Source of the DNA: Acinetobacter pollinis
GTDB lineage: Bacteria; Pseudomonadota; Gammaproteobacteria; Pseudomonadales; Moraxellaceae
Reading direction: 5' to 3'
Length of the DNA stretch: 64,000 bases
Assembly: GCF_015627175.1 (NCBI RefSeq)
Contig: NZ_VTDQ01000010.1
Coordinates: 19,339 to 83,338 of the forward strand
Shown here: positions 17,730-27,261 of the stretch, in pieces
Numbering within the stretch: position 1 is the stretch's first letter
Layout of the letters: the number at the start of each line of letters is the position of its first letter
Position numbers and translations under genes: made by a program
Notes under the pieces: generated by a model
The model's database searches: none
What the model was told of the DNA's origin: nothing
What the model saw: only the letters and a program-made list of their open reading frames with translations

Positions 17730-20700
17730 ATGAATAACCATCAAATGATGATGAGTGATGATCTATTCGCACGCTTTGAAAAAGAGTTAAATATTCAAGG
17801 TCTATCCAAATCACCTGTAAATAATAATGATCTTAATGTCGATCTGAATTTAAATAACATCTCTATTGCAGAAGAAAGAGCATGGATGTTACATCAACAG
17901 AATCCACTTTCTGGTTCTGGCCCATTTGTTACGGCATTTCATCTTAAAGGTACGATCAATATTGACCGTCTGATACAAGGCATTAAGTCTTTATATCGGG
18001 ATAAATCAAATTTAAATCTTTCGTATTTTGTAGATGAATTGGGTCATCTTAAAAAACGACATCAAGATTTATCGCATCTAGAGGTTCTGGTTGAGCCGAT
18101 TCAACATGACGTAGACGCAATTGATAGATTATTGGCCGAAATTGAAGTGCCTATGGATTTAACTACGAATCCTCCAGTTCGGTTTATTTTATTTCCTAAA
18201 ACAGAACGCGAGCTTGTTTTAGGAATTGTAGGGCATCATATTTTATTAGATGATACCGCTTGGAAACCTATATTTGATCATTTAAGCTATTATTATTCAT
18301 TACAAAAAAACCTGAAAGTTGAACATTTAGGTCATGTCAAAACATTTGAGAATGCTAATCTCGATCATACATCCTATTGGCAGCAGCAATTCGAAAGTGG
18401 GTTAAAAAAAGTCTCTTGGCCCAGAATGTTTCTTCATTTAATGCAACCTCAGAGTATCATCAAGACCTATGGCGTTCAGCAGGAAACTATACACAAGAAA
18501 GTAAATCGTGTTGTTACACATGTAGATGGAACAGAACTAAAGGCATTAAGTGATAAAGCCCAAGCATCTGTAGTACATACTATGACCTCATTATTTGGTT
18601 GTTATATCCAATCCATTTTAGGTTTAGATGATATAGATCTATTTATTCCTGTTGTAGAGAATTATGACATTACAGGATTGGATCAAATTTGTTCGAGCTC
18701 TAATGTTATTCCAATTCGTTTAAGTGGAGTTGAGCAGGGTATTGAAGCGCATATTAGAAATACACGTAACCAAATATTAGAAGGGATTTCGCACAATTTA
18801 TCTATTGAACAAATTTTGTCAATTACAAAAACAAAACGTCAAGATATTCCCAATATCTTAGTTACACAGTTCACAGATGCAACAACCTACTTAAATCTAG
18901 AGGGTGTTGAAGCAACATCTATTCTGATTCCACCTATAGATGCTGACTATGACCTCACATTGGCATTCCAAATTCAGGGTAATCAATTACAAATTGAATT
19001 AACCACTGGAGAAAAACTATCTAGACATATTGCACCTTGGTTATTAGAGCAATTTATTCAGTTTTTTACCCAAAGTGATTATGCAAAAAAAGATTCTATT
19101 TTTCAGTTAAATGCTTCTGTAGAGCCTGCGTCTAAAGCAGATATCTACCATGCTGTGCCTTTGCAAGAAAAATTGTTAACAGATAGTCAGACACGTATTG
19201 CAAATATTATTCTTGATGAGTTTAGGAATGTTTTGGCAATGCCTGAACTTTCACTACAAGATAATTTTTTTGATCAGGGCGGTCATTCTATTCTAGCGAC
19301 ACGTGTGATTGGAAAATTACAGAGCCAACATCAGATTGAAGTAAAAATAGCTGACTTTTTTAATGCACCAACTGCGTTTGATTTGGTGCAGTATGCTTCT
19401 TATCGTGAAGATGCAGATCAGAAAGGTCGACGTTATTTCGATCCCAAAGAGGAAATTCATGCACCCATTACAATATTACAAAAAGAATTTATGGGATTCT
19501 CTGATCAAGGGCGTGATGCCATTTTTAACATTCCTTTTGCATTTCGCTTAAGTGAATGGGTAAATGAAGATGCATTTGAGTTGGCATTTAAGGATATTTT
19601 AGAAAGACATCATGCCTTGCGCAGTATCTTTATTTTTCATACCCAAGATGATATTTCACAAACTGTTATTCCAATTACACAGTTAGATCAGTACCCTTGG
19701 TTCTTTAACTCTAATGCTCAGGGACAGCAAAGTGCGAATGATGTTCTTAAGCAGGAGGCTAATCATAGCTTTGATTTAGAAAAAGAGTTTCCAATTCGTG
19801 TTAGGTTTTTGAAAGATGAAGATGGTCAGCATATTCTATCTTTACTTATTTATCATATTGCAATGGATGAATGGTCTACAGGAATTTTAATTCAAGAGCT
19901 ATTTGAAGCATATAAGAGCAGATTAGTCAATCAAGCGCCTATGTGGCAGAAAACCCCAAAGCAATTTCATGAGTATGCTGTAGAACAAGATGATCTAGAG
20001 TTAAAAGCACATTTGGCACATTGGGTTAAAACCATTGGTAAGTTAAAAAAACAACCACCTTTACTCCATGAAATGAATGTAGATACAGATTTTCTAGATG
20101 ATGTCACAGGTTCAGCAGTCGAATTTAGCCTCAATAATTTACAAGTAGATGAGTTATATCAACTTGCAAAACAGAATCAATCTTCAATTTTTTATGTTGT
20201 CTATGCCGCAATTGTTTTAGCAATTCACTTTATAGATGGGAATGAAAAAATACTAACAGGTACGTCTGTCGCATGCCGAGATCATGCGGATTACCAAGAT
20301 ACTATTGGATATTTTACCAACGTTGTCATGCATCATACTCAATTTGATGAAACCATGTCTATTTCACAGCTTATACAGCAAGTACAAAATAATATTTTTA
20401 ATACGCTTCCTTATGCAGATGTTCCTTTTGCAATGGTAGAAGCCCATGTTCGTGATGAGAGCGAAACTTCCACAGATAGCCCTTATGAAGTTTATATACA
20501 ACTTCATGCGAAAAATTTGCTCACAGGGACTTTTGCAACAGCAGATAATCATCAAATTGGTTTTGAGCTTATTGAACCTGAAAGAAGTAGTTCAAAGTTT
20601 GGTTTACATTTTGAAGTTTATGAAGAGCTACTGTCTGAAAAAGAGAGATTACGCGTTGTCATTAACTATCGTACACAGCGCTATAACAACGCACAAATTG

Positions 20701-20843
20701 AATGTATTCAGCAAGTAACGTCCCATGTATTAAACGGTTTTCTGCAAAAAAAATCTATAGAAGAGCTGGATGTGATGCAATTAAGAAGATATTTAGCAAT
20801 CCATATGACATCGCACGATCAAGGAGCACATCATGTTTCTTAA
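17730..20843 (+). CDS. fbsG: NRPS subunit: condensation - peptidyl carrier - terminal condensation
   Basis: A 1037-residue protein. The N-terminal condensation-like domain has GHHILLDD (His169-His170 to Asp174), the carrier has DQGGHSILA with Ser520, and the C-terminal condensation domain has YHIAMDEW (Tyr708-His709 to Asp713), which keeps the catalytic second His. There is no adenylation or thioesterase domain, so chain release by amide bond formation with N-acetyl-N-hydroxyputrescine on the last domain is a reasonable inference. I chose ATG 17730 because TAAGGT is about 10 bases upstream; the ATG at 17721 directly abuts that sequence. The 3' end overlaps fbsH by 11 bp. Confidence 0.87.
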   Translation: MNNHQMMMSDDLFARFEKELNIQGLSKSPVNNNDLNVDLNLNNISIAEERAWMLHQQNPLSGSGPFVTAFHLKGTINIDRLIQGIKSLYRDKSNLNLSYFVDELGHLKKRHQDLSHLEVLVEPIQHDVDAIDRLLAEIEVPMDLTTNPPVRFILFPKTERELVLGIVGHHILLDDTAWKPIFDHLSYYYSLQKNLKVEHLGHVKTFENANLDHTSYWQQQFESGLKKVSWPRMFLHLMQPQSIIKTYGVQQETIHKKVNRVVTHVDGTELKALSDKAQASVVHTMTSLFGCYIQSILGLDDIDLFIPVVENYDITGLDQICSSSNVIPIRLSGVEQGIEAHIRNTRNQILEGISHNLSIEQILSITKTKRQDIPNILVTQFTDATTYLNLEGVEATSILIPPIDADYDLTLAFQIQGNQLQIELTTGEKLSRHIAPWLLEQFIQFFTQSDYAKKDSIFQLNASVEPASKADIYHAVPLQEKLLTDSQTRIANIILDEFRNVLAMPELSLQDNFFDQGGHSILATRVIGKLQSQHQIEVKIADFFNAPTAFDLVQYASYREDADQKGRRYFDPKEEIHAPITILQKEFMGFSDQGRDAIFNIPFAFRLSEWVNEDAFELAFKDILERHHALRSIFIFHTQDDISQTVIPITQLDQYPWFFNSNAQGQQSANDVLKQEANHSFDLEKEFPIRVRFLKDEDGQHILSLLIYHIAMDEWSTGILIQELFEAYKSRLVNQAPMWQKTPKQFHEYAVEQDDLELKAHLAHWVKTIGKLKKQPPLLHEMNVDTDFLDDVTGSAVEFSLNNLQVDELYQLAKQNQSSIFYVVYAAIVLAIHFIDGNEKILTGTSVACRDHADYQDTIGYFTNVVMHHTQFDETMSISQLIQQVQNNIFNTLPYADVPFAMVEAHVRDESETSTDSPYEVYIQLHAKNLLTGTFATADNHQIGFELIEPERSSSKFGLHFEVYEELLSEKERLRVVINYRTQRYNNAQIECIQQVTSHVLNGFLQKKSIEELDVMQLRRYLAIHMTSHDQGAHHVS

Positions 20844-22449
20844 AGATGATATTAGTCATGGTTATGTTCCATTTCCAGAGAAACGAGCAGCATTTTATAA
20901 AGAGCAAGGCTGTTGGGAAAATAGGACTCACTTTGACCTTTTGAAAGAAAATGCAAATAAATTTAGCGATAAAGTAGCAGTCATACAAAATGAAAAACAG
21001 CTTACTTATCAGATGCTGTACGAATATGCCATACATTATGGCAGCTATTTAAAGCAAAAAGGTATTAAAGAAACTGATTTTATACTGGTGCAATCAGCAA
21101 ATGTTATTGAAGTATTTGTTGTTATATTCGCCCTATATTATATCGGTGCACGTCCAGTCTTTTGTTTAGATGGCCATGGCTCGTATGAAATTGAAAATAT
21201 TGCGAAACAAAGTCGGGCTGTCGGTTATATTCGTACTGTTGATCAGAATAATCAAAAAGATGCTCGCCTTATTACAACACAGTTTAAACAGCCTAATTTC
21301 TCTTTATGGTTTCGTCAAACAATAGTCAGTCAAAACACACTCTCTGAATCTTTTTCAATGTTGGCAGATATTCCTAAAGACTTTAATTTAGGTGCTCAAG
21401 CGACATCTACAGATATTGCTTTTCTACAACTCTCAGGTGGCACAACAGGGTTACCTAAGTTAATTCCAAGGACGCATGCAGATTATATTTACTCTGTGAA
21501 AGAGAGTGTTATTGCTGCTCATTTGCATGATCAGATTAAACAGTTGATTGTGCTTCCTGTAATGCACAATTTCACAATGAGTTCACCAGGATTTTTAGGT
21601 GTATTTTATGTAGGTGGAACTGTTGTTCTCAGTCAGCAATCTCATCCTAGAGTATGTTTTGAAATTATTGAAAAATATAAGATTAATCAGGTTTCAGTTG
21701 TGCCAGCTATAGCAAATTTGTGGGTAAACTCTGAAAGTAGATCTGAATACGATTGTTCAAGTCTAAATGTAATTCAGGTCGGAGGTGCAAAATTATTGCC
21801 TACACTTGCACAAAAGATTGTAGATATTTTTGATGTAAAACTTCAGCAAGTATACGGTATGGCAGAAGGACTTGTGAATTTTACTTCCTTAGATGACAGT
21901 TTAGAAATTATTTTAAACACTCAAGGCAAAAAACTTTCTATATACGATGAAATTCGTATTGTAAATCATAAGGATGAGATGGTCGAATTAGGGCAGCAAG
22001 GTCTGATTCAAACGAGAGGACCTTATACGATTAATGGTTATTATAATTTGCCTGAAATTAATCGCCGTGCATTTACGGAAGATGGTTTTTACAAAACAGG
22101 TGATATTGGGTATCTGGATAACTTAGGAAATATTATTGTTACTGGTCGAGAAAAAGAGCAGATTAATCGTTCTGGTGAAAAGATAACTCCAAGTGAAATC
22201 GAAGAATTTTTATTACATCACCCTGTCATTAAAGATGTTTGTGTCATTGGTGTTGAAGATCAATATCTAGGTGAGCGTATAAAAGCACTTATTATTCCAA
22301 AACAAAATGATGACCAAATTACACTACGAGATATTCGTAAGTTTTTGATCAATAAAAATATATCAAATTTTAAAATTCCAGATGAAATTGAGATTGTTAC
22401 AGATTTTCAATATACCCATGTTGGGAAAGTTAACAGACAAAAACTGTAA
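20833..22449 (+). CDS. fbsH: 2,3-dihydroxybenzoate-AMP ligase (EntE/DhbE type)
   Basis: A stand-alone adenylating enzyme that activates DHB with ATP and loads it onto an aryl carrier, here the one at the N-terminus of FbsE. Visible core motifs are LSGGTTGLPKLIPR (phosphate loop), VYGMAEGL (the GMAE form usual for aryl acids), YKTGDIG and REKEQINRSGEKI, plus the catalytic Lys in VGKVNRQKL at the end. At 538 residues the length fits. AAGGAG six bases before the ATG supports the start inside the end of fbsG. Confidence 0.93.
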   Translation: MFLKDDISHGYVPFPEKRAAFYKEQGCWENRTHFDLLKENANKFSDKVAVIQNEKQLTYQMLYEYAIHYGSYLKQKGIKETDFILVQSANVIEVFVVIFALYYIGARPVFCLDGHGSYEIENIAKQSRAVGYIRTVDQNNQKDARLITTQFKQPNFSLWFRQTIVSQNTLSESFSMLADIPKDFNLGAQATSTDIAFLQLSGGTTGLPKLIPRTHADYIYSVKESVIAAHLHDQIKQLIVLPVMHNFTMSSPGFLGVFYVGGTVVLSQQSHPRVCFEIIEKYKINQVSVVPAIANLWVNSESRSEYDCSSLNVIQVGGAKLLPTLAQKIVDIFDVKLQQVYGMAEGLVNFTSLDDSLEIILNTQGKKLSIYDEIRIVNHKDEMVELGQQGLIQTRGPYTINGYYNLPEINRRAFTEDGFYKTGDIGYLDNLGNIIVTGREKEQINRSGEKITPSEIEEFLLHHPVIKDVCVIGVEDQYLGERIKALIIPKQNDDQITLRDIRKFLINKNISNFKIPDEIEIVTDFQYTHVGKVNRQKL

Positions 22450-22468
22450 TAATCAGGATGAATACAAA

Positions 22469-23770
22469 ATGAATAAAGAAATTATATATGACATTATCGG
22501 TGTCGGTATTGGCCCATTTAACCTAAGTCTAGCGTGCTTAACAGATGATATAGATGACCTAAAAACGGTTTTTTTTGATAGGAAAGCATGCTTCGATTGG
22601 CATAGTGGCATTATGCCAGAATGGAGTACGTTACAGATTCCTTTTATTGCCGATTTAGTGAGTTTTGCAGATCCTACAAATAGATTCTCCTTTTTAAATT
22701 ATTTAAAAGAGACGAATAATTTATATCAGTTTTTTATTCGAGAAAGCTTTTATATGTTGCGATCTGAATATAATCAATATTGTAAATGGGCATCTCAACA
22801 ACTGCATAATCTTCACTTTAAAACTAATGTTGAATGCATACAATACGATACCGACCTTCAGCACTACATATTGACTGTGAAGCAAGAAAATAGTCAAAAT
22901 ACTTCACAATATTATGCAAAAAATCTAGTTCTAGGTACTGGTACAACGCCTATTATTCCAGAGTTTTGTAAAGGAATGTCTCATAAAGTCCATTCAAGTG
23001 CAGACTATATGCATCATAAAGAAGATTATGGCAATAAAAAGTCAATTACCATTGTCGGTGGGGGACAAAGTGGTGCTGAGATTTATTATGATCTCTTATC
23101 GAATATAGATACAAGCCAATATCAATTAAATTGGATGACACGATCTGCACATTTCTTTTCAATGGATTTAGGGAAGCTTACGTTAGAGTATACCTCGCCA
23201 GATTATACGAATCATTTTTATTCTCTTCCTCAGCAGAAAAGAGATGATGTCATCAAATCTCAAAGTGCATTGTATAAAGGCATTGAAATTGGTTTAGTCA
23301 ATCGTATATATGACCAACTTTATTTAAAATCTCGTCCTTCACCATTATCGACACGATTAATGCCAAACAGTACTTTAGAGTCTGTAACAGAAACAGAAAG
23401 TGGTTTGGCACTTGTTTTTTATAACTCAGATACAGATCAGAAATTTAAAATTCAATCAGATATTCTTATCTTGGCATTGGGTTATGAATATAAAATTCCT
23501 AAATTCTTAGAGCCTATTCGCCATCTAATTTACTGGGATAAAAAAGGCAGAATGGAGGTGAATCATCATTATGCAATTAACGCTATTGAAAATATTTTTG
23601 TTCAAAACGTAGGTCTATATTCACACGGATTTACAGTGCCAGATTTAAATATGGGTTGCTATCGTAACGCAATAATTATTAATCAAATTTTAGGGAAAAC
23701 GGTCTTTCCTATAGAGCAAAGAATTGCTTATCAAGAATTTAAGCCATTACCTGAAGAAATTATTAATTAA
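22469..23770 (+). CDS. fbsI: FAD/NADPH-dependent N-hydroxylating monooxygenase (putrescine type)
   Basis: Hydroxylates a primary amine to make the hydroxamate precursor. The FAD loop is GVGIGPFNLSLA near the N-terminus, the NADPH loop is VGGGQSGAEIYYD, and the C-terminal FAD/substrate motif is LALGYEYKIP. It belongs to the lysine/ornithine N-monooxygenase family. The A. baumannii fimsbactin enzyme is known to prefer putrescine, and the neighbouring decarboxylase supports that here. The 433-residue frame starts at ATG 22469 with AGGA upstream; a longer reading would run back into fbsH. Confidence 0.9.
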   Translation: MNKEIIYDIIGVGIGPFNLSLACLTDDIDDLKTVFFDRKACFDWHSGIMPEWSTLQIPFIADLVSFADPTNRFSFLNYLKETNNLYQFFIRESFYMLRSEYNQYCKWASQQLHNLHFKTNVECIQYDTDLQHYILTVKQENSQNTSQYYAKNLVLGTGTTPIIPEFCKGMSHKVHSSADYMHHKEDYGNKKSITIVGGGQSGAEIYYDLLSNIDTSQYQLNWMTRSAHFFSMDLGKLTLEYTSPDYTNHFYSLPQQKRDDVIKSQSALYKGIEIGLVNRIYDQLYLKSRPSPLSTRLMPNSTLESVTETESGLALVFYNSDTDQKFKIQSDILILALGYEYKIPKFLEPIRHLIYWDKKGRMEVNHHYAINAIENIFVQNVGLYSHGFTVPDLNMGCYRNAIIINQILGKTVFPIEQRIAYQEFKPLPEEIIN

Positions 23771-23795
23771 TATTTATTAACTTTTGGACAAACTT

Positions 23796-24956
23796 ATGAA
23801 ACTCCCATCTTATTTTTCACCTCATATTTATGATTTTATAGAAAATTTATCAGAAGAAAGAGAAACACCATTTTTAGTACTTGACTTAAATGTAATTGAA
23901 AGTCGTTATCATGAGCTCAGACAGGGTTTTAACAATACACATATTTATTATGCTGTTAAGGCAAACCCAGCAGATGAAATTATTGAGCGTTTGGTTCATT
24001 TAGGTTCAAATTTCGATTTGGCCTCAGTCAATGAATTAAATAAAGTTTTAAAATTTAAAGTAGAGCCATCTCGTCTTGCATACGGTAATACAATTAAGAA
24101 AAAACAAGACATTCAATATTTTTACGATCATGGAGTGAGGTTATTTGTAACAGATGCAGAGGCAGATTTACGAAATATAGCAACATATGCTCCTCATTCT
24201 AAAGTTTTTTTTAGACTCTCAATTGATTGTGCTGAAACTGCTGATTGGCCATTATCAAAAAAGTTTGGCTGTGATAGTGATGCTTTAATACGACTGGCCA
24301 TTTTGGCAAAAGAGTTAGGTTTAACACCTTATGGAATTTCATTCCATGTAGGGTCACAGCAAAGAGATATTCAGTCTTGGCAACATGCAATTACTGAAAC
24401 AAAGGCCATATTCGATCAATTACGTGATAAACACGATATTCATCTAAGTATGCTTAATTTAGGAGGAGGTCTGCCTGCACATTATCGCCAGAAAACTGAA
24501 ACTTTTAATAAATATACATCCGAAATAAATGAATATTTAAAAGTATTTGATGAATATGAACTTGAACAAATTATGATTGAACCTGGTCGCTCATTGGTTG
24601 GCGATGCGGGTATTCTTATCTCAGAAATTATTCTTATTTCTCATCGTCCGAAATTGGGCTGTAAGCGTTGGATTTATACCGATGTAGGTGTATTTAATGG
24701 ACTCATTGAAACCATTGGAGAGTCTGTGGAATATCCTGTTTTATCTAACAGAACAGGAGAGGTTGGCTCAGTCATTATTGCAGGGCCAACTTGCGACAGC
24801 ATGGATATTATGTATCAAGACAAGGATTATGCATTGCCTACCTCATTAGAAATTGGAGACCATTTGTATTGGGTGTCTACAGGCGCTTATACAACCAGTT
24901 ATAGCTCAATTGAATTCAATGGATTTTCTCCTTTGAACTATTATGTATTGAAATAA
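23796..24956 (+). CDS. fbsJ: PLP-dependent ornithine decarboxylase (alanine-racemase fold)
   Basis: A fold-type III decarboxylase expected to turn ornithine into putrescine for FbsI. The PLP lysine lies in YYAVKANP (about residue 52), followed by FDLASVNE, SKFGCD, SFHVGSQ, the phosphate-binding LNLGGGLP, EPGRSLVG and the cross-dimer active-site cysteine in GPTCDSMD. The 386-residue length is like eukaryotic-type ODCs. Lysine cannot be excluded as substrate from sequence alone. The start at ATG 23796 has TTGGAC upstream. Confidence 0.88.
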   Translation: MKLPSYFSPHIYDFIENLSEERETPFLVLDLNVIESRYHELRQGFNNTHIYYAVKANPADEIIERLVHLGSNFDLASVNELNKVLKFKVEPSRLAYGNTIKKKQDIQYFYDHGVRLFVTDAEADLRNIATYAPHSKVFFRLSIDCAETADWPLSKKFGCDSDALIRLAILAKELGLTPYGISFHVGSQQRDIQSWQHAITETKAIFDQLRDKHDIHLSMLNLGGGLPAHYRQKTETFNKYTSEINEYLKVFDEYELEQIMIEPGRSLVGDAGILISEIILISHRPKLGCKRWIYTDVGVFNGLIETIGESVEYPVLSNRTGEVGSVIIAGPTCDSMDIMYQDKDYALPTSLEIGDHLYWVSTGAYTTSYSSIEFNGFSPLNYYVLK

Positions 24957-24961
24957 TGATA

Positions 24962-24998
24962 TGACATTCGGAGGAAATAGTGACTCTCCCGAATGTCA
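24962..24998. repeat. Intercistronic hairpin between fbsJ and fbsK
   Basis: A perfect 10-bp inverted repeat (TGACATTCGG at 24962-24971 and its complement at 24989-24998) flanks a 17-base loop. It is not followed by a T-run, so it is not a typical terminator. It lies in the longest gap of the biosynthetic operon (73 bp) and may be an RNA-stability or processing element. Confidence 0.6.
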
Positions 24999-25029
24999 AA
25001 GTTCTATGTTGTATTTAAGGATATTTTAA

Positions 25030-25614
25030 ATGGAAACAATTTCTCAAAAATTACCTCAGCGCTTTATTTATCATGAAAAAAATATACGATATGGCCTAAG
25101 GGAAGTCGTTTTAAATCAGGATTTTCCACTTTTATATAAATGGATGCATGAACCTCATGTGATTCAACAGTGGCAAATGGATAAACCAGAGCTAGAATTA
25201 AAAGTATATTTTGAAAGAATGTCTGTAGATGACCATCAAAGGTTATATATTATTCAGATTAATGATAGAGATATTGGTTATTTAGAAATATATGAGGCAG
25301 CAAGAGATCGGCTGGGTTTATATTATTCTGCAGATTCATCCGATTTGGGTTGGCATATTTTATTCGGTGAAACTGATGTGGTTGGCCAGGGACATTTTCG
25401 TGCAGTAATGCGTATGATGAGTTACTTTATTTTTGAAAATTCATCTGCAAAAAAGATTGTAGGTGAACCAGACGAAAATGTGAAATCATATTCCTATGTT
25501 GAAAAAGAAATTGCGTTTGAACCTCAATGTAAAATTCAGTTGCCAGAAAAAGTAGCGGTTTTATATCATTGTTTTAGAGAGAAATTTTATCAAAAAAACG
25601 GCCATTTAAGTTGA
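25030..25614 (+). CDS. fbsK: GNAT-type siderophore N-acetyltransferase
   Basis: A 194-residue acyl-CoA N-acyltransferase of the IucB/RhbD-like siderophore group, expected to acetylate N-hydroxyputrescine to the hydroxamate. Supporting segments are LREVVLNQDFPLLYKWM with HEPHVIQQW, GYLEIYEAARD, LGWHILFG and the GEPDEN stretch (GEPD is common in this group). AAGGA lies eight bases before the ATG. It is the last gene of the biosynthetic operon, separated from fbsJ by a hairpin. Confidence 0.85.
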   Translation: METISQKLPQRFIYHEKNIRYGLREVVLNQDFPLLYKWMHEPHVIQQWQMDKPELELKVYFERMSVDDHQRLYIIQINDRDIGYLEIYEAARDRLGLYYSADSSDLGWHILFGETDVVGQGHFRAVMRMMSYFIFENSSAKKIVGEPDENVKSYSYVEKEIAFEPQCKIQLPEKVAVLYHCFREKFYQKNGHLS

Positions 25615-25739
25615 AATTTAATTGTAGATGTTTAAATGCAAGAAATTGAAGGACAGGTAAAGCGCATAACGATAAGGTAACATTCATTAGCTTTAGAATA
25701 ATAAGTAATAATAAAGCTACTTTTTGATAGAGAAAACAT

Positions 25740-25768
25740 AAAAAGAGAGCAAGGTAAGCTCTCTTTTT
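25740..25768. terminator. Bidirectional terminator between fbsK and thiG
   Basis: An 11-bp stem (AAAAAGAGAGC with GCTCTCTTTTT) closes a 7-base loop, with U-runs on both strands. It marks the right edge of the siderophore locus. Confidence 0.85.
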
Positions 25769-25775
25769 AGTTAGA

Positions 25776-26573
25776 TTACTTAAAGAAATATCCAGTTTCT
25801 GGAGAGCTCGCATTTGCCATACGTTTTCTTTGCATGCGCCCAGCTAAATAAGCTTCTCGCCCAGCTTCCACAGCTTTTTTCATGGCAGATGCCATTAAAA
25901 TAGGATGTTGTGCTTGAGCAATTGCAGTGTTCATCAATACACCATCACATCCTAACTCCATTGCAATCGCTGCATCACTTGCTGTACCTACGCCAGCATC
26001 TACCAACACCGGAACCTTTGCGTTCTCTTTAATAATTGAAATAGTATGTGGGTTAAGGATTCCCAACCCTGATCCAATCAGGCTACCAAGAGGCATAATG
26101 GCAACACAACCCATACTCTCAAGTTCTTGAGCAACAATAGGATCGTCAGATGTGTAGACCATGACTTCGAATCCATCATCAATCAGAGTCTGTGCTGCTT
26201 TTAAAGTATGTGTAATATTTGGATATAGAGTTTTTTCATCACCTAAGACTTCAAGTTTTACCAGATTATGGCCATCTAGCAGTTCACGAGCAAGCATACA
26301 TGTGCGTATGGCTGTATCTGCATCGAAACAACCTGCTGTATTGGGCAAAATAGTATATTTTTCTGGTGGAATTACTGAAAGTAAGTTAGGTTGATTGGGA
26401 TCTTGTCCAATATTTACACGGCGGATTGCTACGGTAACGATTTCTGCACCGCTCGCTTGAATTGCTAAATCTGTTTCTTGTAAATCTTTATATTTTCCCG
26501 TGCCAACTAGAAGTCTAGAGTTAAAAGTACGAGAGCCGATTTGAAGTGAAGTATCTTGAAATTGATTTTCCAT
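25776..26573 (-). CDS. thiG: Thiazole synthase ThiG
   Basis: Forms the thiazole phosphate ring of thiamine from DXP, dehydroglycine or iminoglycine, and ThiS-thiocarboxylate. The 265-residue TIM-barrel protein shows [12 protein letters not shown], the Schiff-base lysine segment [21 protein letters not shown] and [21 protein letters not shown]. It follows thiS by 14 bp on the same strand, the usual pairing. No thiamine riboswitch was recognised upstream. Confidence 0.95.
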   Translation of the reverse strand: MENQFQDTSLQIGSRTFNSRLLVGTGKYKDLQETDLAIQASGAEIVTVAIRRVNIGQDPNQPNLLSVIPPEKYTILPNTAGCFDADTAIRTCMLARELLDGHNLVKLEVLGDEKTLYPNITHTLKAAQTLIDDGFEVMVYTSDDPIVAQELESMGCVAIMPLGSLIGSGLGILNPHTISIIKENAKVPVLVDAGVGTASDAAIAMELGCDGVLMNTAIAQAQHPILMASAMKKAVEAGREAYLAGRMQRKRMANASSPETGYFFK

Positions 26574-26587
26574 GAATGAACCTTTAA

Positions 26588-26788
26588 TTAACCACCACCA
26601 ACTGCTTGAATGATCTCAATTTTATCTTGAGCCTGAATGGTAACGTATTGTAGTTTAGATTTGGGGATGATTTGTGCATTTACTTCAATAGCAAAGCGCT
26701 TTTTTTCAAGTTGAAGGGTATGAACTAGGTCTTGAAGTGTTTCACATGGTGTTTCAGTTGCTTCACCATTTAATATAATGTGTTTCAT
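26588..26788 (-). CDS. thiS: Sulfur carrier protein ThiS
   Basis: A 66-residue ubiquitin-like sulfur carrier whose C-terminal Gly-Gly (IIQAVGGG) is adenylated and thiocarboxylated to supply sulfur to ThiG. The length and the terminal glycine motif are diagnostic. It lies between the DUF423 gene and thiG in one minus-strand run. Confidence 0.92.
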   Translation of the reverse strand: MKHIILNGEATETPCETLQDLVHTLQLEKKRFAIEVNAQIIPKSKLQYVTIQAQDKIEIIQAVGGG

Positions 26789-26794
26789 ATCATC

Positions 26795-27160
26795 TTATCC
26801 TTTAAATTTAAGTGCATTCCATGCCAGTACAAGCCAGCCTGAAATCATAAATAGGCCACCAATAGGGGTAATTGCACCTAAGATACGGGGAAGTCCAAAA
26901 CTCATAAGATAAAGAGAACCACAGAAAAAAATAATTCCAGTTTGAATAAGAATAAAACTTATTTTTATAGGGAACATGGGCGCTGCTTTTACTAAAATTC
27001 CCAAAGCAAGCAATCCCAGTGCATGGTAAAAGAAGTACTCCGTAGAAGTATGCCACCATGTAAGCTGTTCAGCAGTCGCTCTCGATTTTAAACCATGTGC
27101 ACCGAAAGCACCGACAATTACAGCAAAGGCCAAATTAAATGCAGCAATTGCTAGCCACAT
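26795..27160 (-). CDS. DUF423 family inner-membrane protein
   Basis: A 121-residue protein with four hydrophobic segments. The FAVIVGAFGAHGLK motif near residue 18 and the AITPIGGLFMISGW ending are typical of DUF423 (YgdD-like) membrane proteins of unknown function. It starts the run with thiS and thiG, 6 bp before thiS, so the three are probably co-transcribed. Confidence 0.88.
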   Translation of the reverse strand: MWLAIAAFNLAFAVIVGAFGAHGLKSRATAEQLTWWHTSTEYFFYHALGLLALGILVKAAPMFPIKISFILIQTGIIFFCGSLYLMSFGLPRILGAITPIGGLFMISGWLVLAWNALKFKG

Positions 27161-27224
27161 AATAAGGTATCCTCTAAAGGTTATAATAAAGAATTATAAC
27201 TCAATTTAGCTTTACCTTGGAGAC

Positions 27225-27253
27225 ATAAAAAAGACCGTCATAAAGACAGTCTT
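27225..27253 (-). terminator. Terminator of rpoH
   Basis: On the minus strand AAGACTGTC and GACGGTCTT form a 9-bp stem with one mismatch and a 5-base loop, followed by a U-run (plus-strand A-run 27225-27230). It lies just after the rpoH stop. Confidence 0.75.
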
Positions 27254-27261
27254 AAATAAAA

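Noticed and set aside
726..25614. Acinetobactin or baumannoferrin locus
   Set aside because: There is no histidine decarboxylase or bas/bau gene set for acinetobactin, and no IucA/IucC-type synthetase for baumannoferrin. DHB genes with an ornithine-type decarboxylase fit fimsbactin.
26574..27161. Thiamine pyrophosphate riboswitch before thiS/thiG
   Set aside because: The intergenic spaces are 6-14 bp, too short, and the region upstream of the DUF423 gene has no recognisable THI element.
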